Notes under the pieces: model-generated | What the model saw: only the letters and a program-made list of their open reading frames with translations | Told to the model about the DNA's origin: nothing | The model's database searches: none | Program-made: the position numbers and the translations under genes | Shown: positions 8,265-15,433 of the stretch, piece after piece | Layout of the letters: each line of letters opens with the position of its first letter | Numbering within the stretch: position 1 is the stretch's first letter | Assembly (NCBI RefSeq): GCF_013364235.1 | Contig: NZ_CP054919.1 | Location: forward strand, 7,923,603-7,987,602 | Reading direction: 5' to 3' | From: Kitasatospora sp. NA04385 | GTDB lineage: Bacteria; Actinomycetota; Actinomycetes; Streptomycetales; Streptomycetaceae | DNA: 64,000 nucleotides

Positions 8265-9539
8265 ATGCACATCGCGTTCGTCGACTCCAACCCCGCCGCC
8301 CTGGAAGCCGTCCGGCTCGCCACGGAGGCCGGCCACCGCGTGACCTTCCTGCAGTCCGCGGACCCGCTCTACCCGCCCACCGAGCAGAACCTGCGCATCC
8401 TCGGCGCCGTCGACCACCTCGTCGACGGCCTCGTCACCACCGACCCCGGGGCCGTCACCGCCGCGCTCGCCGCCCGGCACGCCGACCACCCCATCGACGT
8501 CGTCACCAGCCAGCACGAGATGTGCACCGAGGCGGTCGCCCACGCCTGCCGCACCCTCGGGCTGCGCGGCACCGACCCCGACGCCGTCCTGACCGCCCGC
8601 CGCAAGGACCGCTGCCGCGAGGCCCTCGACCGGGCCGGCCTCGCCTCCGCCCGCCACGCGCTGGCCGCCGACGAGGCGGAGGTCCTCGCCGCCGCCGAAC
8701 GCATCGGCTACCCCGTCATCCTCAAGCCCCCGTCCGGCGGCGACAGCCTGCTCTCCTACGTGGCCCGCACCCCCGAGGAGGCCGCCGAGGGCTGCCGCGG
8801 CATCCTCACCGGGCTCGACGCCGTCCCCGCCGACTGGCACGGCCAGTTCCGGCGCGGCATCCTGGTCGAGGAGTACCTGACCGGCCCGCTGGTCTCGGTC
8901 GAACTCGGGGTCAAGAACGGCGAGTTCACCCCCTACTGCGTCTCCGGCCGGTTCCGCTGGGCCCAGGACGAGGTGGTCGAGCTCGGCTCCTACATCCCCT
9001 CCAACCTGCCCCCGCGGCAGCGCGAGGACTGCATCGCCTACGCCGTCGAGGTCTGCCGCGCCCTCGGGCTCGACCTCGGCGTCTTCCACCTGGAGATCAT
9101 CCACACCGAGCGCGGCCCGGTCCTCGTCGAGGTCAACCCCCGCGTCATGGGCGGCGCCCTGCCCACCATCTACAAGCACGCCACCGGCACCGACGTCTTC
9201 ACCGGGCTGCTGGAGATCCTCGACCCGGACGCCGAGGTCAACGCCCCCGCCCCGACCGACGGTTGCGTCGGCGGACGCAAGGTGATGGCCCGCCACGGCG
9301 GCACCCTCGACCCCGCCGCCACCCTGGAGCGCGCCGCCCGCCACCCCGACGTCCTGCAGGTCGTCGGCTTCGACAGCTACCGCACCGGACCGGGCCGCGA
9401 CGTCGCCGCCGGGCAGATCGTCGCCCGCTTCATCCTGCGAGGTGAAGATCATCTGTCCGTGGTTCGGGCAGCCGAGCAGATCCTGCACGGTTTGGAGGAA
9501 GATCTGGGGATCGAGCTGATGATCGGTGAGAAGGACTGA
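8265..9539 (+). CDS. ATP-grasp carboxylate-amine ligase
   Basis: 424-residue ATP-grasp protein. The N-terminal Rossmann-like part begins MHIAFVDSNPAA. The ATP-grasp core shows the nucleotide-binding Lys in YPVILKPPSGGDS, an acidic strand ILVEEYLTGP, and the Mg-binding end VLVEVNPRVMGG. Such enzymes activate a carboxylate as an acyl phosphate and join it to an amine, as in L-amino-acid ligases. In this cluster it may attach an amino acid to the hydrazine intermediate; substrates are unknown. Start ATG follows GCAAGGCAG after a 71-base gap. The last 35 or so codons switch to A/T-ending codons (GAT, CAT, GAA, GGT, TTG), unlike the rest of the cluster. Confidence 0.88.
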   Translation: MHIAFVDSNPAALEAVRLATEAGHRVTFLQSADPLYPPTEQNLRILGAVDHLVDGLVTTDPGAVTAALAARHADHPIDVVTSQHEMCTEAVAHACRTLGLRGTDPDAVLTARRKDRCREALDRAGLASARHALAADEAEVLAAAERIGYPVILKPPSGGDSLLSYVARTPEEAAEGCRGILTGLDAVPADWHGQFRRGILVEEYLTGPLVSVELGVKNGEFTPYCVSGRFRWAQDEVVELGSYIPSNLPPRQREDCIAYAVEVCRALGLDLGVFHLEIIHTERGPVLVEVNPRVMGGALPTIYKHATGTDVFTGLLEILDPDAEVNAPAPTDGCVGGRKVMARHGGTLDPAATLERAARHPDVLQVVGFDSYRTGPGRDVAAGQIVARFILRGEDHLSVVRAAEQILHGLEEDLGIELMIGEKD

Positions 9540-9546
9540 AGACCCC

Positions 9547-10836
9547 ATGACCTCCCCTGCCGGCACGCCCACCGGGCTGCCCACCCTCCCCGGCGCCGTC
9601 GACGGCCCCCGCCTCGCGGCCCTCGCCGCCGAACACGGCACCCCGCTGTGGGCGTACGACGCGCAGACCATCCGCGGCCAGATCGCCAAGCTGCGCTCCT
9701 TCGACGTGATCCGCTTCGCGCAGAAGGCCTGCTCCAACATCCACATCCTGCGCCTGATGCGCGAGGAGGGCGTCCTGGTCGACGCCGTCTCCGAGGGGGA
9801 GGTCGAACGGGCCCTGCTCGCCGGCTACCGGGTCGGCGGCCAGGACGAGCCCATCGTCTTCACCGCCGACCTGCTCAGCCGCAGCGCGCTGCGCCGGGTC
9901 GTCGAACTCGGCGTCCCGGTCAACGCCGGCTCCCCGCAGATGCTGGACCAGGTCGGCCAGGCCTCGCCCGGCCACCCCGTCTGGATTCGGATCAACCCCG
10001 GCTTCGGCCACGGCCACAGCCGCAAGACCAACACCGGCGGCGAGCACAGCAAGCACGGCATCTGGCACGAGCACCTGGAGGAGAGCCTCGCGCTGGTCGA
10101 CCGCCACGGCCTCGACCTGATCGGCCTGCACATGCACATCGGCTCCGGGGTCGACTACGGCCACCTGGAGAACGTCTGCGAGACCATGGTCAAGCAGGTC
10201 CTGGTCTCCGGCCGCGACGTGCGCGCCATCTCGGCCGGCGGCGGCCTCTCGGTGCCCTACGGGCCCGGCGAACAGGAGGTCGACACCGAGCGCTACTTCC
10301 GGCTGTGGGACGCCGCCCGGCAGGAACTCGCCGCCCGGCTCGGCCACCCCGTCCGGCTGGAGATCGAGCCCGGCCGCTTCCTGGTCGCGAACTCCGGCGT
10401 GCTGGCCGCCGAGGTGCGCGCCCAGAAGCCGATGGGCAGCAACTGGTTCGTGCTGTCCGACGCCGGCTTCAACGACCTGATGCGGCCCGCCATGTACGGC
10501 AGCAGCCACCAGGTCTCCGTCCTCGACGGCGCCAGCGGCGAACCCCGCACCGGCGAGCCGCTGGACACCGTCCTGGCCGGCCCGCTGTGCGAGTCCGGCG
10601 ACGTCTTCACCCAGTCCGAGGGCGGCCTGGTCCACTCCGTCCCGCTGCCGCGCACCGAGATCGGCGACCTGCTGGTCTTCCACGACGCGGGCGCTTACGG
10701 CGCGAGCATGTCCTCCACCTACAACTCCCGCCCGCTGGTCCCCGAGGTCCTGGTCGACGGCCCCGAGGCCCGGCTCATCCGCCGCCGCCAGAGCGTCGCC
10801 GACATGCTCGCGGCCGAGACCGACCTGCCGGCCTGA
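9547..10836 (+). CDS. Fold-III PLP decarboxylase (diaminopimelate/ornithine decarboxylase family)
   Basis: 429-residue alanine-racemase-fold decarboxylase. The PLP lysine is in RFAQKACSN (residue about 60). Other family marks are HMHIGSGVDYG, the phosphate loop SAGGGLS, EIEPGRFLV, the catalytic cysteine motif AGPLCESGDVF and HDAGAYGASMSS. Start ATG 9547 is preceded by AAGGA at 9531; a GTG at 9526 would overlap the upstream gene and has no better ribosome site. The housekeeping role would be lysine synthesis, but the position as last gene of the biosynthetic run points to decarboxylation of a pathway amino acid, perhaps a hydrazino-amino acid or the final peptide. That is inference. Confidence 0.88.
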   Translation: MTSPAGTPTGLPTLPGAVDGPRLAALAAEHGTPLWAYDAQTIRGQIAKLRSFDVIRFAQKACSNIHILRLMREEGVLVDAVSEGEVERALLAGYRVGGQDEPIVFTADLLSRSALRRVVELGVPVNAGSPQMLDQVGQASPGHPVWIRINPGFGHGHSRKTNTGGEHSKHGIWHEHLEESLALVDRHGLDLIGLHMHIGSGVDYGHLENVCETMVKQVLVSGRDVRAISAGGGLSVPYGPGEQEVDTERYFRLWDAARQELAARLGHPVRLEIEPGRFLVANSGVLAAEVRAQKPMGSNWFVLSDAGFNDLMRPAMYGSSHQVSVLDGASGEPRTGEPLDTVLAGPLCESGDVFTQSEGGLVHSVPLPRTEIGDLLVFHDAGAYGASMSSTYNSRPLVPEVLVDGPEARLIRRRQSVADMLAAETDLPA

Positions 10837-10885
10837 CCCCGCGACGCCCGCCCTGCCCGGCCGTCTGCGGGCGGGCGGGCGGAGC

Positions 10886-10915
10886 GGTTTCGGACGGTCC
10901 GGTTTCGGACGGTCC
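10886..10915. repeat. Two perfect tandem copies of a 15-base unit
   Basis: GGTTTCGGACGGTCC occurs at 10886-10900 and again at 10901-10915. Each copy holds the small palindrome GGACGGTCC. It lies between the decarboxylase stop and the next ATG and could be a regulator site or a replication-slippage product. Confidence 0.6.
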
Positions 10916-10946
10916 GGGTGTCGGTGCCAGGTGGCACCCTGGCCGG

Positions 10947-11222
10947 ATGGACGACGCGTACGACGAACTGCTGCTGCGGGGCCGGGTCTACGGGGCCGAC
11001 CACGAGGACCCGGGGCCCCGTCCCGGCCGCGCCTACCGGGAACTGGTCGGCGGGCCCCTCGACGGGCTCCTGCTGGACGTCACGGGCTGGGACGCCGAGG
11101 CGCTCGCCACCGGCGCCGCCCTCTCCACCCACCTCGGCCGCCACGGCGGCGAGGGCCGCTCCCACTACGAACCGCGCCCCACCGACCCCCGGCGCTGGGA
11201 CTGGACGGCGGACACCCCCTGA
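10947..11222 (+). CDS. Small hypothetical protein
   Basis: 91-residue acidic protein beginning MDDAYDELLLRGRVYGADHE and ending RRWDWTADTP. It has no signal peptide or membrane segment. Codon use is normal for the organism, so it is probably real. I do not recognise the family. It lies 110 bases after the biosynthetic run and is separated from it by the tandem repeat, so it is probably outside the cluster. No strong ribosome site is visible before ATG 10947. Confidence 0.6.
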   Translation: MDDAYDELLLRGRVYGADHEDPGPRPGRAYRELVGGPLDGLLLDVTGWDAEALATGAALSTHLGRHGGEGRSHYEPRPTDPRRWDWTADTP

Positions 11223-11257
11223 GGGCCCCGCCCGCTGCCCGCCCCCGCGCCCCGGGC

Positions 11258-12022
11258 TCAGTGCCCCAGCGCGCCCCGGACCCAGCCGTCCACCGTGCCG
11301 GTCAGATCGTGCTGGCCGGCCCCGTGGTCCAGCACGAACGTCCGCACCGAGTCGCCGCCGTGGAACATGCCGCGCTTGTCGAACTCCAGCACCACCTCGA
11401 CCCGGTGCGGGTCCGTCACGAAGGACAGCTCGACCTCGTTGCAGCGCCCGGCGAACTGCGGCGCCGCCTTGTACTCGATCTCCTGGTAGAACGGCAGCGT
11501 CTGCCCCGTCCCGTGGATCCGCCCGGCCTCCAGGTCGGCCCGGTGGAAGTGGAACCCCAGCGCCGACAGCGCCTCCAGCACCCGCTGCTGCACCGGCAGC
11601 GGCTCCACCGCCAGCGGGTCGGTGTCCCCGCGGTCCAACTGCCCCGCGATGTCCACGTCGGTGCGCACCCCCAACGCCATCCCCGACAGGTGGTGCCCCC
11701 CGATCGCCGTCAACGGCGTCTCCCACGGCACCGGGAAGGCGAACGGGACCGCCCGCCGCTCCCCGGCCGCCAGGCGCAGCGCCCCGCTGACCTGCACCCG
11801 GGCGAACTCCCTGGTGGTCTGCCCCTCCCCGTCCTCGTACTCGACCTCCACCCGGGCCGCCAGGCAGAGCGTGATCCCGTTGATCTCGGCGTCCCGCTCA
11901 CCCCCGACCAGCTCGACCTGGCCGTGCACCGTCCCGCCCGGGCACACCACCGGAGTGGACAGCACCGTGTCGACGGTGGGCCCGCCCACCCCCAGCGCAC
12001 CGAGCAGCCGCTTGAACACCAT
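11258..12022 (-). CDS. SpoOM (Spo0M) family protein
   Basis: 254-residue arrestin-like protein beginning MVFKRLLGALGVGGPTVDTV, the usual start of SpoOM proteins, followed by a long all-beta region typical of the family (GGTVHGQVELVGG, EINGITLCLAAR). Family members affect sporulation control in Bacillus and are common in streptomycetes, where their molecular role is unclear. The start is preceded by GAGGAG (12031-12036 on the plus strand read in reverse). A possible -10 TACGAT lies about 50 bases upstream of the start. It is transcribed towards the biosynthetic cluster and ends close to the gene at 10947-11222. Confidence 0.9.
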   Translation of the reverse strand: MVFKRLLGALGVGGPTVDTVLSTPVVCPGGTVHGQVELVGGERDAEINGITLCLAARVEVEYEDGEGQTTREFARVQVSGALRLAAGERRAVPFAFPVPWETPLTAIGGHHLSGMALGVRTDVDIAGQLDRGDTDPLAVEPLPVQQRVLEALSALGFHFHRADLEAGRIHGTGQTLPFYQEIEYKAAPQFAGRCNEVELSFVTDPHRVEVVLEFDKRGMFHGGDSVRTFVLDHGAGQHDLTGTVDGWVRGALGH

Positions 12023-12322
12023 CCGGGGACACTCCTCACAGACTCAGGACCACGAGCCCACCGATCGTACTTTGCCCGCCCTTTGCCACCGACCGGCGGC
12101 CTCCCCCCACCGGCATGACGCCCCGTCAGGCCCGGACGCGCTGGGTGAGGAAGAGTGCCGCGCGGTCCAGCACCTCGTCCGCTTCCTCCGCCTCGTCCGC
12201 CTCGTCCAGGACGCCGGCGAACGCCTGGAACACCTGCGGAACGTCGGCGGTGCCGTCCACCGGCCGACGGCCCCGGGCCCGGCCCCGGCCCCGGCCGTCG
12301 GCCGAGCGGTGGTCGGCGGCCG

Positions 12323-12580
12323 TCAGTCCTCGGCGGCCGAGGACTCCGCCGACGCCCCCGTCTTCCACGACATCTCGACCTCCAACTCGATCTCGTCGCC
12401 GTCCAGTTCGACTTCGATCTCGGTGTGGAGCTCGTCGGGGATGCGCACCGTGAGCCGGCCGGGCCCGAGGTCCAGCTCCGCCTGGCCGCCCCGCCTGATC
12501 GCGGCGGCCAGCGCCTCCAGCTGGTCGGCGGCTTCGGCGCGGGACAGCGCGCGCTTCTGGGTGAACTCGAGGTCTTTCAC
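12323..12580 (-). CDS. amphi-Trp domain protein
   Basis: 85-residue protein starting at GTG 12580 with GGAGGG six bases upstream. The sequence KDLEFTQKRALSRAEAADQL, then LTVRIPDELHTEIEVE and ELEVEMSWK, matches the small amphi-Trp family, which ends in a conserved Trp. It is probably cytosolic and strongly acidic at its end (ASAESSAAED). Function is unknown. The stretch between its stop and SpoOM (12023-12322) has no convincing gene. Confidence 0.85.
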   Translation of the reverse strand: MKDLEFTQKRALSRAEAADQLEALAAAIRRGGQAELDLGPGRLTVRIPDELHTEIEVELDGDEIELEVEMSWKTGASAESSAAED

Positions 12581-12823
12581 CGCAACCCTCCAGGTCGCAC
12601 GGGGACACCGGACCCTCCCCACCATCTTCCGGCCTCACCCGTCCGGGTGCGCGGGGAGCGCCACCGCACCCGCCCGCCCGGCTCCCGCCCGCCCCGCTCC
12701 GGTGCCGCCGGGCGGCGACCGGACACCGGCGTTAGCGTGGGACCGAACCGAGACCGGGGCGCCGCCCCGGCACCGGCCCCGGCCGCCGTACCGGCGGCCG
12801 GACGGCGTCCTCCTGGAGTTGAC

Positions 12824-13285
12824 GTGAACGACCGATCCCCCGACCCGGAAGAGCTCGGCCCGATCGACTACCTGGTGATCTCCTTCCCGGGCAGCCGACT
12901 CACCGGCGAGGGCCTTCCGCTGCTCATCGACCTGGTCGACCGCGCGATCATCCGCATCCTGGACCTCACGTTCGTGCGCAAGGGCGCCGACGGGACGGTC
13001 GAGGCCGTCGAGATCGCCGACCTCACCGGCGACGGCCGCCTCGACCTCGCCGTCTTCGAGGGCGCGTCCTCCGGCCTGCTCGGCGACACCGACCTCGCCG
13101 AGGCCGGTGCGCTCCTGGAGCCGGGCGACAGCGCGGCCGTCCTGCTCTACGAGAACCGGTGGGCGGCGCCCCTGGCCGCCGCCCTGCGCCGGGCCGACGC
13201 CCGGATGGTCGCCGGTGGACGCGTCCCGCTGCAGGACCTCGTCGAGGTCCTCGACAGCATCGAGTCGCCCGGCCCGTCCAGCTGA
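12824..13285 (+). CDS. DUF6325/DUF1269-like protein
   Basis: 153-residue protein starting at GTG 12824 after CTGGAG. The N-terminal part (GPIDYLVISFPGSRLTGEGL) and the repeated short strands resemble the DUF6325/DUF1269 group of small proteins seen in actinomycetes next to SHOCT-domain genes. An Asp-rich segment TGDGRLDLAVFEGASSGLLG is followed by an AxxL helix pair. No signal peptide. The SHOCT gene starts 68 bases downstream on the same strand, a common pairing that suggests one transcript. Molecular role unknown. Confidence 0.8.
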   Translation: MNDRSPDPEELGPIDYLVISFPGSRLTGEGLPLLIDLVDRAIIRILDLTFVRKGADGTVEAVEIADLTGDGRLDLAVFEGASSGLLGDTDLAEAGALLEPGDSAAVLLYENRWAAPLAAALRRADARMVAGGRVPLQDLVEVLDSIESPGPSS

Positions 13286-13353
13286 CGACCGCGCCCCGAC
13301 GCCTCACCGCACCGCCCCCCTCACCGCACCGCACCGCCCCGAAGGAGGAAGCC

Positions 13354-13665
13354 ATGCCCGGACTGCTCCGCGGAGTGGCCCGCACCGCCGTCGTCGCCGG
13401 GACCGCCACCGCCGTCTCGAACCGGGTCTCCCGCCGCCAAGCCGGTCGCTGGGCCGAGCAGGAGACCCAGTACGTGCAGGCCCCCGCCCCCGCTCCGGTC
13501 GCCCCCGTGCCGGTAGCCCCGGCACCGCCGCCCGGGCCCGCCACGGCCTCGCCGACCATGGACCAGAAGCTGGAGCAGCTCCAGCAGCTGGCGGCGCTCA
13601 AGGAACAGGGCATCCTCACCGACGAGGAACTGGCCGCCCAGAAGGCCCGCATCCTCTCCGGCTGA
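13354..13665 (+). CDS. SHOCT-domain protein
   Basis: 103-residue protein with an excellent ribosome site (GAAGGAGGAA) before ATG 13354. The N-terminus (GLLRGVARTAVVAGTATAVS) is short and weakly hydrophobic, the middle is an Ala/Pro-rich linker, and the last 35 residues form a SHOCT domain (LEQLQQLAALKEQGILTDEE then KARILSG). SHOCT domains are small oligomerisation or binding modules at protein C-termini. It follows the DUF6325-like gene. Confidence 0.9.
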   Translation: MPGLLRGVARTAVVAGTATAVSNRVSRRQAGRWAEQETQYVQAPAPAPVAPVPVAPAPPPGPATASPTMDQKLEQLQQLAALKEQGILTDEELAAQKARILSG

Positions 13666-13741
13666 GGCCGCCCCGCGCCGCCCCGCCACCGGGACGGCGA
13701 GCCGTAGCCGGTCTCCGCCGCGTGCCGCAGATGACCGCTCG

Positions 13742-13809
13742 GGCCCGGGTCGGCCCGTCGCTCCGGTCTGCTCGTGGCCCGGGTCTGCCCGTGGCCCGGG
13801 TCGGCCCGT
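13742..13809. repeat. Three near-identical 17-base units
   Basis: GGCCCGGGTCGGCCCGT occurs at 13742-13758 and 13793-13809, with a one-base variant at 13776-13792. The units lie in the 230-base gap between the SHOCT and VOC genes, just before the large hairpin. Confidence 0.6.
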
Positions 13810-13816
13810 GGTCCGG

Positions 13817-13858
13817 CGGGCGCATCCCTCGGGATACTTCTCCCGAGGGATGCGCCCG
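13817..13858. terminator. Strong perfect hairpin, probable terminator
   Basis: Arms of 18 bases (13817-13834 and 13841-13858) are perfectly complementary, around a six-base loop TACTTC. No T-run follows on either strand, which is usual for streptomycete terminators. It sits 152 bases after the SHOCT stop and 37 bases before the VOC start, so it could also work as a 5' leader element of the VOC gene. Confidence 0.65.
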
Positions 13859-13895
13859 GTCCGGGCGCGTCCGCCGCCCGTCCTCGGAGGAGCAC

Positions 13896-14288
13896 GTGTC
13901 CGCACAGCCCGGCCCCGGCCCCGGCCCCGTCGCGTTCGAGAAGGTCGCTCCGGTGGTGCCGGTCCGCGACCTGGCCGCCGCCCTGGCCCGCTACGGCCGC
14001 CTCGGGTTCACCACCGAACCGTACGAGGACGGCTCCGAGTACGGCTTCGTCTCGCGCGGCGCGGTGGAGCTCCACCTGACCGAGTGGGCCGAGCACGACC
14101 CGCTGCGCACCGGCGCGGTGGTCTACCTGTACGTGTCGGACGCGGACGCGCTGCACGCCGAGTGGGCGGCGGCGGACGCGCCGGGGCGGCTGACCGATCC
14201 GGCCGACACCCCGTACGGCCTGCGCGAGTTCGGCTACGTCGACCCGGAGGGCACCCTGCACCGGGTCGGCTCCCCGCTCCGCCGCTGA
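13896..14288 (+). CDS. VOC-family (glyoxalase/bleomycin-resistance fold) protein
   Basis: 130-residue protein starting at GTG 13896 with CGGAGGAG upstream. The N-terminal strand KVAPVVPVRDLAAALARYGR and the segments GAVELHLTEWAEHD, YLYVSDADALHAEW and REFGYVDPEGTLHRVG are typical of short VOC proteins with two beta-alpha-beta-beta-beta modules. The family includes bleomycin-binding resistance proteins and metal-dependent lyases. The His/Glu positions here allow either, and no substrate can be named. Confidence 0.85.
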   Translation: MSAQPGPGPGPVAFEKVAPVVPVRDLAAALARYGRLGFTTEPYEDGSEYGFVSRGAVELHLTEWAEHDPLRTGAVVYLYVSDADALHAEWAAADAPGRLTDPADTPYGLREFGYVDPEGTLHRVGSPLRR

Positions 14289-14352
14289 GCACCCGCCCGG
14301 CGTCCGGCCCGGCGTCCCGTCCTGCGGTCGGCCCCGTGCCCGGCTCCCGCCG

Positions 14353-15357
14353 TCACGGGGCGAGCAGAGCCCGGGCGCGGTGCTCGCGGGGGGAGAGGCC
14401 GTGGGCCGTCCTGAACGCGCGGCTGAACTCGGGGGCGCGGGGGATGCCGCAGCGGGCCGCGACCGCCCGGACGGGCAGGGCGCGCAGGGCGGGGTCGGCG
14501 AGGTCGCGGTACGCCTTCTGCATGCGCTGGCGGCGGATGTACGCGGCGAGGGTCTCGCCCCCGGAGAGCTCGGTGAACCGCTGGTGCAGGTGGCTGAGCG
14601 AGACGTGGTGCGCGGCGGCGATCACCGGCGGGGCCAGCTCGGGATCGTGCAGCCGGCGCCGGACGAACGCCCGTACGCTCTCCACGAGTTCGCGGCGTCG
14701 CGCCTCGGGCGTCAGGGCGTCCTCGCACTCCAGCTCCCGGGTCAGCCAGGCCGCCACCAGATCCACCACCACGGTCCCGAGCGCGGACGCCTCCGCCGGG
14801 CGCAGCACCTCGGCCTGGCGGTCCAGGCCGAGCAGGAACTGCGACAGCAGCGCCCCCGAGCCCTCCAGCCCGGGCAGGCTCCGTCCGATCAGGGTGCTCA
14901 GCCGGTCCGGCGGGATCGGCAGCAGCGACATCGGCAGGTCGACGCCCAGCCCCGCCACCCGCGGCTGCTGCCCCGCGCCCCCGTGCGAGTCGAAGAACAG
15001 GCTGTTGTACGGGCGGGAACTGCTCACCAGGTGGAGGCCGCCCTCGGCCAACACCGCCTCCGGGCCCGGCCGTTCGCCCAGGGCGGCACCGCTGCCCCGG
15101 GTCAGCAGCGTCAGGTGGTAGCACTCCTCGTCCGAACTCCTGACCATCTTCCTGGTCCGCCGCACCCGGATCGACGGCACCGACATCCGCAGCACCGTGA
15201 CGGGCCCCAGCCGGGTCTGCCGCACCCGCCCCGTGAACGTCTCGACGTGATCACTGGTCATGTCGGCCGCCCGACTGCGGGCCGTCGTCTCCCGCCAGAA
15301 CTCGAAGCCCGCCTCCCCCGACAGGACGCCCTCACCCGACGGACTCTCCGCCACCAC
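14353..15357 (-). CDS. AraC-family transcriptional regulator
   Basis: 334-residue regulator. The N-terminal 200 residues look like the AraC-binding-like domain of the FeaR/NahR-adjacent type (AEGGLHLVSSSRPYNSLFFD). The C-terminal 110 residues hold the double helix-turn-helix: HHVSLSHLHQRFTELSG and RCGIPRAPEFSRAFRTAHGL, ending SPREHRARAL. It is monocistronic and convergent with the VOC gene, whose stop is 64 bases away. Targets are unknown. Confidence 0.9.
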   Translation of the reverse strand: MVAESPSGEGVLSGEAGFEFWRETTARSRAADMTSDHVETFTGRVRQTRLGPVTVLRMSVPSIRVRRTRKMVRSSDEECYHLTLLTRGSGAALGERPGPEAVLAEGGLHLVSSSRPYNSLFFDSHGGAGQQPRVAGLGVDLPMSLLPIPPDRLSTLIGRSLPGLEGSGALLSQFLLGLDRQAEVLRPAEASALGTVVVDLVAAWLTRELECEDALTPEARRRELVESVRAFVRRRLHDPELAPPVIAAAHHVSLSHLHQRFTELSGGETLAAYIRRQRMQKAYRDLADPALRALPVRAVAARCGIPRAPEFSRAFRTAHGLSPREHRARALLAP

Positions 15358-15433
15358 GCCACCCCCCAGGGCTCTCCACGGCCCCGGCCACCCGAAACCG
15401 CCCCCGGGACCTTACCGAACCGCCGGTCGGCCG

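Noticed and set aside
12126-12260. Possible 44-codon minus-strand gene ending LDRAALFLTQRVRA
   Set aside because: The helical end looks protein-like, but no ribosome site precedes the only GTG and no family is recognised.
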